Assembly (NCBI GenBank): GCA_030144725.1
Contig: JASKMD010000013.1
Location: 6,213,869-6,277,868 of the forward strand
DNA from: Haematococcus lacustris
Lineage: Eukaryota > Chlorophyta > Chlorophyceae > Chlamydomonadales > Haematococcaceae
Length of the DNA: 64,000 nucleotides
Reading direction: 5' to 3'
Shown here: piece after piece, positions 53,401 through 64,000 of the stretch
How the letters are laid out: the number at the start of each line of letters is the position of its first letter
Position numbering within the stretch: position 1 is the stretch's first letter
Program-made: the position numbers and the translations under genes
The notes under the pieces: generated by a model
What the model was told of the DNA's origin: nothing
What the model saw: only the letters and a program-made list of their open reading frames with translations
Databases searched by the model: none

Positions 53401-56400
53401 TCTTGTTCAGCTGCCACTTGGCAGGTGGGTGGGTGCCTGGACGCACATGAAGCTGCAGCCACTGTACTAGCAAGCACCTGCCCTGATCAACACTAGAGCA
53501 ACACCAGATGCTGCCAACATGCTGCACTTCACCTAACCGTCTTGAATCCTATGTTATCCCAATGTGGTGGTCATGGCTGTTGCTGCACTAATGCTATTGT
53601 ACCAGCATCTTCTCTTCGTTTTCACCATCATCGTATCATCACTATCATCGCCACCTCCTTTGCCAACAACCCCCTGCCTTCATCACTATCATCATCTACA
53701 TCACCATCCCCACCCTCAACACTGGGTCGCCTCAGGCATGGTGTTCTACCTCATCGCCCGCCTGGAGCACTTCAGGCCTGAGAGCTGGGTAGGCCGCAAC
53801 TACGAGCGCTTTGACGGCCTCTCACTCACTGGCAGGTGAGCAGCTGATGTTCAGGTTTAAGCAACCCCACCTATGCTACCAAAACATAGCCTTGCATGCC
53901 TGAACTATTTCTGAGGCCAGGGTCACTAGTAGCTAGTAGTTGCTGACCACCCTGGTACATGGTAGTTTGAAGTGGCTTGCCCATGTGCTGCATGCTAGTG
54001 GCTTCCTAGTCCCTTCAGCAGCAGCTAAACAGCTCATGTATCGGACATGGCATGACCCATCTGGCAATGCAGCAGTCCAGGCAGCCCACCAACATGCAAC
54101 CTGCATGCACTCAACATGCGGCCCACGTGCCTGGCTTCTGCCCCTCCTGGTGACCACCAGGTACATCTACTCCCTCTACTTTTCAATGGCTGCATTTTCT
54201 GGCCTGGGTGACAACGACTTCTATGTAGCCAGCGTGCCTGAGGCGGTGGTCATGCTGGTAAGCCCTGCTGCTGCTATTGCCGCTGCTGACACCAGCCACC
54301 CTGCAGCGTGCTGGCATGCAGCATGTGCCTTTTCCGCTGCCATGGAGTGGGTAACTGGTTCTCATGCCCTAGTTGGTGACAGGCAAGGCCAAGCAGCAAC
54401 CCGTGCCCCACTGCGGTGTGAAATGTTTACTCGCATGTCACACTCAGCACCTTCGCCCTCAACCTAGAGCCTTCATTGCAGTGGAACACTGAGTGTGGAC
54501 CTCTACAAAACTGTGTTTTGTCTGTGTGGAGTTCCCATGCACATGGCATGCATATGGCTTTTACATGGCATACACATGGTCATGGTCACCTACCACCTAC
54601 AACATTGCCTGACCCCGGAGGGCTATGTTGTAGAGTTGGCATGACAAACATGCACTAAGTGTACCCTGCTTGTACCCCAAGCCTTGGTACTCCTTGCCCT
54701 TGGCTGGCAGCTTCCCCTGCTCTGGCCACCAGCACAGCTCCAGTGGGCGCCACTTGCTCTCCCCAATGCGCTGCATGTTCAGCGCTGCATTGCAGTCCTT
54801 GTCCAGCCACCTGCCTGGCTGTGGTGCTGGCTTGGCTTTGGCAGCCTTGCCCTGGGCCTTGCCTGTGCCCTTGTTGGCCTGGCTGGGCTCAGCTGTTGGC
54901 TCAGCCTTGATGCGCTTGCTGCGCTGGGCTGGCGGGGGAGTGTCTCTGAGGCTGCTGGCTGCCTGGCTGCTGCATGGTGCCTGTGGAGGCTTGCGGGGGG
55001 CCAGGCTACCAGGCACCACATCGGGCCCCTCACTGCCTGGTCACGCTGCTGGCTCCAGGCTGGGCGTACCAGGCGGTGTTCCACCTGCCCTGCTGGGGGC
55101 TGCCAGTCTGCAGGCCTGGTGGCCCTGCGCTCTCACATTGCAGGCCTGGTGGCCCTGGCCATTCACTGCTGAGCTGCCCTGGGTGGTGCGGTGCAGGTCA
55201 GGTCCGGCCAGGTCAAGGTCAAGGTCCAGATGCACCACCAGATGCACCACTTGCCTGGGTTGCAGTAGTGCTGCTGCATGGCTTCCGCTAGCTGCATGGA
55301 GTGATGACTGATGATGTTGTGGTCACCCGTCAGGTTGGCGCTGCCCAGATGCTTGGCTAGCTGCTCCTGGTTCGGCTTGCCTAGCAGCTCCTGGTTGCTG
55401 GGGTCATCAAAGGCAGGCTTGAGGAGGTTCTGCCCTGGGCTGGTTGTAGGGTGTCAGGAAGTTAGAGTTTGCAAAATGCATGCAGAATACCTGCAGCTGC
55501 TGCAGCTTGAGTGGATCTTCACTGTCAAGGGGCATGGGTGGCCCAATGGGTGCTGTTGGTGGTGGGTGGCGGGCAGGGAGACGGGTACTAGGTGGCCTGA
55601 GCATAGGTGGCGCTGGGGCAGGCTCAGGCTCCGGATCCCAGTCCATGTCCATGCTGGGAGGCTAGGCAGGGGCACGCAAGGGGAGTGGGGGTAGGGGTGC
55701 AGCATCCAGTGCACGAGGAGGCTGCACAGATGGAGGTGTGGGGGCGAAGCATGTACCAGCACCTTGGCTCTCAACCTTGAGCATTCATTGCAGTCGAACA
55801 CACTAATTGTGAACCACTACAAAACGGTGTTTTTGCCTGTGTGGAGTTCCCATCGCATGTACCAGCATGTGCATGTGCCAGCATGTACCAGCTTACAACA
55901 CAGCTTACACAACGTTGTGCGGTATGCGCCCCCGTGCGCACCTTTCGTCGTTGGGTCTTCCATTCCTCCCTTCTCTCCTCGCGTTGTTTGCCTGGAGGGG
56001 TGCGAGGACCTGCGCTGGCATGAACAGCAGCAGCGATGTGAGCTCACACAGCGCGGAGCTCACCTCCAAAGGGCACCTTTTAAAGTTGAAAGGCCACCCT
56101 CAAAAGCTTCCTGCCCTGCTGGGGGCTTCCACTGTCACACTCAGCGGCTGCCTGCATGTTCCCTGGCTGCTGCTGCTGCTGCTGCCGCAGCTGCTAATGC
56201 CAGGAATTTAACAGCCCAGATGCAATCAACGCCTTTGTCTGCTGCTCTGATGTGCCTGTCAGACCCATCACGCTCAGTGGCTGCCTGCCTAGCCCCTGGG
56301 CTCTGAGCCGTGCTGCCTGGTGTGTGTGTGTGTGTGTGTGTGTGTGTGCATGCAGGTGTACCTGCTGTTCAACCTGCTGCTGGGCGCATACATCCTGGGT

Positions 56401-57192
56401 GAGGCCTGGCAGCCAGCAAGACCAGGCCCAGTGCAGAGCAGCCCCAGGGCAGTGCAGTGGCGCCTTGCCGCATGTCAGCCACCGCTGCCTCACTGCCATG
56501 GGCATGTGGCGGCATGGCGCTGCTGCTGCAGGTACTGTGACCATGCTGCTGACCAAGGGCGACAAGCGCATGAAGCTGTTCAGGGACAGGGTCACCAACC
56601 TGCGCAGCTATGGCAAAATCAATGAGCTGCCACAGGTACCTGCCTGCCATCTTGCCTGCTCTCATGCCTTCCACCCCAGGTTGTCGACAGAGAAGCAGTT
56701 CGGCGACTGCCTTGAGCAGATTGGTGGCTTCCTGCCTACCCTGCTGCGTTCCCTGCCGCCTGCCCTGCTGCCTGCCTGCATCGCTGCCTGCCTTCAGACC
56801 GTTGTTACATCATCCCTGCCACTGGCCTGTTTTGCCCTTGGCTGCCTTACTGTAGCCAGCTTCACTCTGTTGATGGCTCACCCTCAGGTCCTTTCCCACC
56901 TTCCTCTACTCTTCCACCTGCCAGGTCGCTGACAAACTGATCAGGCCCTTGTGATGCACTCATATGTTTTCCGCATGCCCCTTGCAGCGCTTGATGACGG
57001 CCATGGAGGCGCATGTGGAGCTCCACTTCCAGTCAGAGCAGGCCAGTGACGAGCAGGTGCTGGCCATCTTCCCGCAGACCATCAGGCGCAGAGTGCTCAG
57101 GTGGGCCGGGGAGGAGGCTGCACAGCCCTGTCGCACGCCTGGCCTCCTCCACCCCCTATCTTCAGCCACCTCCCACCGCTGTAGCCGCTGAC

Positions 57193-57224
<32 letters not shown>

Positions 57225-58697
57225 ACCAGCCTGCCTGCCTGCCGCACCCTGCCAGGCACCTGTACATCAAGCCCATCAAGGAGTGCCACCTGTTCGCGGG
57301 CTGCAAGCCAAAGTACTTGGATGCGGTGAGTCTGCCTCCTACCTGCCTGCCTGCCCATCAACCCACTCCACCTTACTGGCTGCCCTTGTTTCACTGCAGC
57401 AATCAGCTCTGCTCATTGTTTTGAGGTGGCTGCCATGTATGCTGCTGGCCTCAGGTGCTGGCAGCAGGGCGGGTAGAGCTGTTCATGCCCAGGGAGCAGA
57501 TCATTGCGGATGGGGACATCGTGAACGAGATCATTGTTCTCTTGGAAGGGGAGGTGAGCCTTGTGTCCTGACCAGGACTTGATGCATATTTGATGGCCTG
57601 CTGGTTACCAGGACCTGAAATGCCCTAGCATTGTCTGACTCCTAGCATTCTCACCTAATTCACAAACACTGTGATGGGTTTGGTGATGGGTTGGCAACTA
57701 GCTGTAAGTCTGCCTCTTGTCTGGCCAAGTGTGTGTGGTTATTCAAAGCCCTCTGAGGATGGCCCTCCATGTGTGACCATATGGAGGATTAGGGTAATGT
57801 GTGACCATGTGAGGCCCTGTGAGGTTGGGGCAGTTGCCTGAGTCTCTTGCCTCCCCCCGCTGGTGGCAGGTGGAGTCGTGCGTAGCTGGGGCGCCCCCTG
57901 CTCACCTGAGGGCAGGGGCCAGGAAGGTGCACAAGTCCAGGTCAGGGCCATCCCAGGTAAGCTCTCCTCCAGGGGTGCCTAGAGCAGCCCTGCCTCCACT
58001 GCCCTTGCTGGCTGCTGTCAAGCATCAGTGTCAGGTGAATATACAGGCCCAGGCTGGGCTGGGAAGGCTTCGCAAGAGAAGGTGGACACACAGGCGCAAG
58101 CGCGCAGGGAAACACCTCCCCACCCCACCACCTTGCCCTGACACTTATGCTTTTGCCCTGACAGCAGCACCCAGTCAGGGGAGTTGAGGCCGTGACTGCC
58201 ACTTGTGGTCCCCTTGGTGCGGCACTTCATGCCTTGCAATACAGTGCCACTGCACTCACCCTGCACCTCACTGTATTGGTGTGACCAGCTGTGCAACCCC
58301 TCTCCCCTCTGTCAAGTGCCCACCCTGACATGCTGAGTCTACGAGGGTTTACCACGTGGCAGCGCATACCATGCAATGATGGCAAATGATCATCAAAGGC
58401 ACCTCACCTCACCTGGCGTGCAGGCAATGCTGCACCGCATCAAATCTCGTGCTGCCGAGGGTGCGGAGGGAAAAGGTGGAGGCAGGGAGTCCTATGAGGG
58501 CATGCGACAACAGTACACCAGTAAGAAGGGGCGTGGCAGCACCCAGGACTTCAACAGGCAGAGCACCAGCCTGTGAGTTGACCCTAGCGGGGCTAAGGCA
58601 AGGAGGGTGGGGTATAGTCTAGAGTTGGCATGACAAACATGCGCTGATTGTAAGCTGATCACAGTTCAAAGTGGGGCACACACTACTGTGCCCCAGC

Positions 58698-58734
<37 letters not shown>

Positions 58735-61151
58735 GTCTTGGGTGGCTTGTCTTGCAGCCGCTTGTACCCCAGCTCAAGGGACTCCTTGCCCTTGGCTGGC
58801 AGAGCTCCCTGCTCTGGCCAGTAGCACAGCTCCAGTGGGCACCACTTGGCCTCCCCAATGCGCTGCATGTTCAGCGCTGCATTGCAGTCTCAATCTACCC
58901 ACTTGCCTGGCTGTCGTGCTGGCTTGGCTTCAGCAGCCTTGCCCTCGGCCTTGCCTGTGCCCTTGGTGGGCTGGCTTGGCTCAGCTGCCTGCTCAGCCTT
59001 GCTGCGCTTGGCTGGCGGGGGAGTGCTGGGCCCAGGCTCTGAGGCTGCTGGCTGTGTGGCTGCCTGGCTGTTGCATGGGGTCTGTGGGGGCTTGCGGGGG
59101 GCCACTACCAGGCTCCACATCAGGCCCCGCACTGCCTGGTCACGGCATCAGCATGGGATACCTATCTCCCATGTGGGTGCGGCTCTGAGCCTGATAAGTG
59201 ATCGGTTGGTTGGTTGGTTGGGAAACAAAGCGGAGCGTGGTAACACGTCATGGCTGGACTGGTATACAATGCTATCAAGGAAGCATTGAGGTCTGGTCTG
59301 ACGTGAATTAATCAGTTGTGAAATGCGAGTAAGTGTAGGTGTTGGCTGGGGAAGGGTGCAACCCTGGTTAGCAGGCAGCCACCAAGCAGTGCCAGCAGAG
59401 CATTGTCTGGACATCTTGGACAACACAGTGCAAATGTGTGAACACTAAACTCACGGAGCTCATCAGTAAACAAGTGGCCACCTGATTCCTAGCACCATTG
59501 TTACAACGCACAGGCCAGTCACTGACACCCTCTGCTGCCCTGGCCTGCTGCCACCCTCCCTGCAGCCCCCTTACTGCTGGCTCCGTCACCATGGACAAGG
59601 CCCCCAGCTTTGGCCGCACCTCCTCCATGAACTTTAGTGAGGCCGGCAGCGATGTCTCCATGGCAGAGGAGGGCGCCACGTCAGCAGCACCAAGCAGCAG
59701 GCGCACCCGCAAGCAGCAGGTGGCTGAGGATGGCTTCGTTACCCGCAAGGAACCGGGAGCTGCCTTTGGAGCGGTGAGGAGCCAGGGCAGGGGTGGGGCC
59801 AGAGCAGGGGCCAGGGCCAGAGCAGGAGCCAGAGGTAGCCAGGGTGGGTAGAAGGAGCTAGGGGGAGGCGGTAGAGAAGCTGAGGCTGGCCTGCTCACAG
59901 TTTAGCTAGGTAGCCGTCTGTTCTCTGCTGCCTGCAGGCTGCTTACAACCTCTAGCTGCTGTCTGCCTAGCCAGCCGGCCCCTGCTGCACTGCCCTGTCA
60001 CCCTGCCATGCCCTTCCTGCACCTGTGCCTGCTAGCTGCCCGTTGGCTGCACGCTGGCTGCCTGCCACCTGCCTGATTAGCCACCCCTGCCCTGCCCTTG
60101 CCCTGCCCTTGCCTGGCTGCAGATCAGCTTCTTCACCGAGCTGCCCAGCCAGGAGAGCGTGTGGTCCAGCAGCGTGATTAAGGTGCTGGTGCTCAACCGC
60201 ACCGCCTTCCAGGAGCTCCTCACGGCCTTCCCGCAGCAGACGAGGAAGATGCTGCAAAACCTGGACGACCACACTGTGGAGGTAAGGGGCGGCAGTCCCA
60301 AGGGAAATCAAGATGATGTCGGACGGACATGGCAGGTGCTCAGTAGGGAGGGGTCCAAACGGGGTCCAAAGGGTGGAGTGGGAGAAGGATGATATGCATG
60401 GCCCTAGGCTTAGCAGTGGCTGCCTGTTGCCTGCCCCGCCTGTCTGCACCTGCCTGTCTGCCCTGCCAGCTTGACTGGCTGCAGCCTGTGACACCTGCTC
60501 ACCTGCACCCATTGCACCTGCTGCCTGCAGACCGTGACCCAGGAGCTGCTCGACTCCCTTGACGCCAGCAAGAGGATGAGTGAGGATGTGGTGCAGGCCC
60601 TACACCTGCTGGCCATACGGGACGTGCGGCCCACAGACCTTACCACAAGGTGCAAGCAGCAGGCGGCATGCCACCCTTGCCATGCTGCCTTTGTCGCCGC
60701 TGCTGCTGCTGCTTGGACTTCGGTGGCACACCCTTCTCCCCTCCCCCTTGCTTCTCTCTCTCATATCCTTACATTCTGCATTGCATCGCATCTGCATCCG
60801 CATCCGCATGTTGTTATTGGGACGTAAGACATGCTACATACACTGACCTACCCTTTCTTTAACCCATGTGAGGCCTGTTTGCGGCTGTATGCAAACTTGC
60901 AACTACTGCCAGGTACTGCCCACTTTGCAGCCCACACCTAATGTTGGATCCCTTGTGTTTGCTGACAAGCTCTACAATGGCCATACCTGCCTGCCTACCT
61001 GCCTGGCTGCCCGGCTGTTTGCACAGTGTGCTGATGGAGATGCGTGGGCTGCTGAAGGCCCACCAGCGCCCCATGCTGGACAACATGGGCAAGGTCAAGG
61101 ATGCCCTGGCCAAGTATGTGCGCAAGGTAAGCAACGACAGATCACACCCTT

Positions 61152-61250
<99 letters not shown>

Positions 61251-63874
61251 CCCAAGTGCCACCAGCCTGGCCCAGCCCCAGCCTGGCTGCCTGGCTGCCC
61301 CTGGAGTGCAGGTGGACCAGGAGATTGTGTACGAGTTCCTGAACAACTGCAGTGGAGGGGACGAGGCAGCTGTGCGGGCTGCCCTCAGCGGAGGCATGTC
61401 ACCCAACGCTGCTGACTATGGTGGGTGCTGCCACGTTTCCAGTAAAGCCTGCAGAGCCTGGTGTGCAGCCGTGGGCTTGTCAGCAGGCCCTGCAAACTGC
61501 TGAGTGTTTGGCGCTCAGTCAAGGGCTGCAGGCTGCATGCCAGAGCCAGGGCCTGCCCCTCCCTGCCTGCTTGCTTTGCCTGCCACTGGGCTGGCTTGAT
61601 GTCTGCCTGGTGTGCTGCAGACAAGCGCACGGGTCTGATGCTTGCATGCCATGAGGGGCACGCTGGCCTGGTGCGCATGCTGCTGGAGGCGGGCGCGGAC
61701 CCACAGCTCAAGGACAGCTTCTCAGGTGCTCCTTGCTAGCCAAATGTATGAGTATAGTCACCTCGTGTGTCAGTGTACTGGCACACATCCTGGCACACAC
61801 CCTGCAACTTACTCACGTCACGATACTGCATGATTCATGCTCTTGCTGCTCCTGATGATGCTGATGATGATTATATCCATGGTGGGTGATGATGATGACA
61901 ATTGTTGTTTTGCAAAGGGAAGAATGATGCTGGTGTTGATGATGATGATGATGATGACGATGATGACGGCGACGGTTGCTGCTGCTGCTGTTGTCCCTTC
62001 CTCTGTTGCAGGGGTGAGTGACTGATCAAAGGCGCTGCCACAGGGCTTCTCTGGGTGCAGCAGTCAAGCCTGACTATGACCACCACCAGTGGTTGAGCGT
62101 CATGCCCATCCACCACAGCCTGTAGGCAGAAGGAGACCTGCCTGATCTCAGGCCTCATACTAGCCACCTACGGTGCTGCATCCCTCCCTCCAGCACTCAT
62201 TTGGGCCTCTGGCCTCCCCTTCTCAACATTCCATCACCTCCCAAACCCATCGCCCGGCTCCTCCCCTTTCCTAACCCTGCACATTTCTTAAGCCTCCTGC
62301 TGCTGCTACTGCTGCATTTGTCTTGTTCTGTGGCATGTACCGCGCCTGCGCCTACCTACACCAGACCGCCATGTGGGAGTGTGTCAAGGTGAGACCAGCC
62401 TGGCTGGGCGGGTGGGGAGAGGGGCTGTGGATGGGAGGAGGTGGGGCAGGAGGGGTGGGCGGAATGGATGAGGGGGTAGGGGCTGGGCAGGGGCAGGGAG
62501 CAGTAGCAGCCCTGGCCTGCGTTATCACCGGGACTGCTCCTCATCAGGACTGGCCACAGGTCAGCAGGCAAACACACCAACCACACTAATGAGCCTGACA
62601 GTGTCAGCTCTTACCCCCCACAGCCCTAACCATGCTTGCCAAGATGAGGCCAAGCCTACCCTGCCTAATCAGCACAATATATGCCTCGCCAACAAGATTG
62701 CCCACCTGCCCGCCCTGGCAGCCAGCCAGCCATTAAGACGGCCTGCCAGCCAGCTTGTGTGCTTGCCTGCCTGCCTGCCTACCTGCTTCTTCTGCCATTG
62801 GTGAAAGTGGCGTGCGTGCTTGCTTGTGCATGCAGATGTGCCATAATGAGATCATCGAGATCCTCCTGGAGTTTGGAGCTACTCTGGGTATGGAGGGGTA
62901 TGCTGTGTCGAGCCAGATGTGCCAGTTCGTGAGGGAGGGCGACATGGTTCAGGTGGGTGTACGATGTACACTGTAAGTGTGTAGGTGTGTATAGTGCGGC
63001 TGTGCAGAGCAGTGTCAGAGTGAGGGTGTGACGAAGATGAGTGTGAAAAGGAAAGAGGTGCAGCAGCAGTGTGACCAGCAGGACAATGACCATGCTTTAG
63101 TGCAAGGTAACGCTGCTTGACTGCCCGTCCGGTTTGCACTGCTGGGTCCGACACCAGCACATTATTCCCCCACTATTATGGGCAGGGGCTGTGTTGTCTG
63201 TAATCCAAACTGTTTGCATGCAACAAGCATCCGGCACCAACACCTGATTCCCTACCCAGCCCAGGTTGTCAGGCTTGCCCTGGGCTTTGGCTTGGGGACC
63301 TTGGGTTTGGGCTGCTTGGGCGCATCCGCGCCCTTGCGCTTCTTGCCCTTCATCGCGCTCTGTAGTAGGTGGTACTTCGCGACTGTATCCACTCTCACGA
63401 CTCTCACTTTCGCGACTTACATTGGCAACAGTTACGTTGACAACAGTTACATTGGCAACGCAGGCCACAGCTGTGAAGGACACCGGGCGGGTCTGACACT
63501 AGCCCAGCTGCCTGCCTGCCTGCCTGCCCCTGAATTTCATGCAGCTGTCTCGGATGCTTCGAGCTGGAGCCAACCCTAACCAACTGGACTACAGCAGTGA
63601 GTCCCTCACATGAGCAGCAGGCAGCAAGGGCTGGGCAGGGTTAGGGCTAGTTTGTTGCAAGTTCCATGGTAGACGTAGTAAAATGATATGATTTATTAAC
63701 ATCCAGGGTGTGCCATGCCGCTTGGTCAGTATGCGGTCCTCACTGCACAGCTCCGCGGCTCGGCTTGCCTGACCTGGACTGAACTGAACTGAACTGACCT
63801 TCATGCAGGTAACTCTCCCTTGCATGTAGCAGTGCTGTGCGGCAACCTGACCGCTGCCCAGCTCCTTGTCTCAG
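50498..63874 (+). CDS. Shaker/AKT-like potassium channel with CNBD and ankyrin repeats (partial)
   Basis: Exons: 50498-50593, 50881-50958, 51480-51545, 52107-52196, 52361-52394, 52511-52561, 53090-53130, 53396-53424, 53736-53835, 54161-54257, 56356-56398, 56532-56635, 56988-57100, 57256-57325, 57455-57553, 57870-57956, 58424-58572, 59566-59773, 60123-60281, 60531-60649, 61027-61126, 61312-61420, 61621-61725, about 62293-62388 (unresolved), 62836-62952, 63545-63596, 63809-63874; continues past the window. S1 YWNQLCVAAAVATGFTAPF; S2 FFLVGIFCGDIVISFFLE; S3 FTLDVLFTLPWE; S4/S5 LLIGLLRLLALGRLYRITSY; S5 YILFSCHLAGMVFYLIARLE; pore SLYFSMAAFSGLGDNDFY; S6 YLLFNLLLGAYILGTVTML. The C-linker (FRDRVTNLRSYGKINELP) and a cyclic-nucleotide-binding domain follow, ending ISFFTELPSQESV and VLVLNRTAFQELL. 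Ankyrin repeats include LMLACHEGHAGLVRMLLEAG and SPLHVAVLCGNLTAAQLL. The layout matches plant AKT channels. The filter has GLGD instead of GYGD. Plasma-membrane location inferred. Confidence 0.87.
54458..55652 (-). mobile_element. Fanzor (TnpB-like) copy C, internally deleted, in a K+ channel intron
   Basis: Antisense to the host gene. N-terminal part 55652-55240: MDMDWDPEPEPAPAPPMLRP, LQQLQVFCMHFANSNFLTPY, AKHLGSANLTGDHNII. C-terminal part 55060-54660: RGPMWCLV, then after a frame change PRKPPQAPC, a Lys/Ala/Pro linker, RWLDKDCNAALNMQRIGESK, WRPLELCWWPEQGKLPAKGK. DKDCNAALN fits the last RuvC Asp motif of TnpB/Fanzor nucleases (DxDxNAA). The middle, with the other RuvC motifs, is missing and several stops and frameshifts are present. 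The 3' flank (54458-54656) has the conserved acatggcatacacatgg segment and a 9-bp perfect stem ctacaacat/atgttgtag. Inactive. Confidence 0.7.
55764..55858 (-). mobile_element. Solo 3' end of the Fanzor family
   Basis: Matches 54458-54545: ctcaacct.gag, cattcattgcagt, aaaacggtgttttt, cctgtgtggagttcccat. No coding part is attached. Together with copy C it leaves the ~90-bp end on both sides of a 1.2-kb insert, either a second element end or a direct repeat produced by the insertion. Confidence 0.55.
56322..56349. repeat. (TG)n dinucleotide run
   Basis: About 14 TG units just before the acceptor of K+ channel exon 56356-56398. Confidence 0.9.
58613..59144 (-). mobile_element. Fanzor (TnpB-like) fragment D in a K+ channel intron
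   Basis: Antisense to the host gene, between its exons 58424-58572 and 59566-59773. Reads RGLMWSLVVAPRKPPQTPC, a Pro/Lys/Ala linker, GKWVD-stop-DCNAALNMQ, IGEAKWCPLELCYWPEQGAL, then DKPPKTQ and a Gln run with stop TAG at 58683. An in-frame TGA replaces the basic residue before DCNAALN. 5'-truncated at 59144; the 3' flank is cut at 58613, so only half of the family stem-loop remains. Confidence 0.7.
61156..61253. repeat. (CTGC)n tetranucleotide array
   Basis: About 24 pure units in the K+ channel intron after exon 61027-61126. Shorter runs of the same unit occur at 57196-57245, 62765-62782 and 63508-63525 in other introns of this gene. Confidence 0.95.
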
Positions 63875-64000
63875 GTAAGAGTGCCCTGGAGTAGCAGACG
63901 ACCCGTCATGCATCTATGTTACCTTGAGCGGAGAGCGTAGCCAGCCCAAAGTGGCCAGTGCAACAGAGGTTTTTGAATATCACACAGGTTTGCATGTAAC

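Noticed and set aside
61985..62388. A two-base micro-exon joining ankyrin exons of the channel
   Set aside because: cag/GG/gtgagt near 62011 would fix the phase between exon 61621-61725 and an exon starting 62293, but such a tiny exon is improbable without transcript data. The join is left unresolved.

Overview
The window is nuclear DNA of a eukaryote, most likely a chlorophyte green alga of the Chlamydomonadales (Haematococcus/Chlamydomonas-like). The signs are many short GT-AG introns, GC-rich coding exons with CTG/GCC/CAG-biased codons, a TGTAA motif 32 bases after one stop codon, very heavy simple-sequence DNA, and a chloroplast-type polynucleotide phosphorylase. The species is an inference. 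I read no bacterial gene, rRNA, intact tRNA or CRISPR array.

Layout. 1-1035: end of an unidentified + strand gene behind a (CCCCT)n array. 2126-10301 (-): a 21-exon TKL-type protein kinase of about 1183 residues, with an N-myristoylation-like start, a GAF-like region and a complete kinase domain. 10108-15742: three tandem copies of a ~1.3 kb unit holding that gene's promoter and the first ~65 codons of its exon 1, each ending in a (CCCCG)n array; the third array is ~1.9 kb. 15920-16031 (+): an orphan terminal exon. 16794-21514 (-): BUB3, eight exons, 333 residues. 22190-24275: two Fanzor (eukaryotic TnpB-like) 3' fragments and a pair of long palindromes. 24687-37312 (+): organellar polynucleotide phosphorylase, 23 exons, 843 residues, introns packed with satellites. 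39350-48250: a transposon-rich block with a near full-length LINE (ORF2 of 1776 residues) and hAT-like remnants. 48737-64000 (+, runs off the end): a plant Shaker/AKT-like K+ channel with six-segment core, C-linker/cyclic-nucleotide-binding domain and ankyrin repeats. Two antisense Fanzor fragments lie in its introns.

The host genes do not form a pathway: a signalling kinase, a spindle-checkpoint factor, an organellar RNase and a membrane channel. The most interesting material is non-genic: the exon 1/promoter triplication coupled to a GGGGC-type array, a dispersed Fanzor family whose 3' flank keeps a stem-loop that may be its guide RNA, and a microsatellite made of ~49 consecutive consensus 5' splice sites.

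Exon boundaries were read by eye from GT/GC-AG signals, frame continuity and family similarity. For the kinase, BUB3 and PNPase every phase closes and total length is a multiple of three. The channel's N-terminal exons and one ankyrin exon are unresolved.
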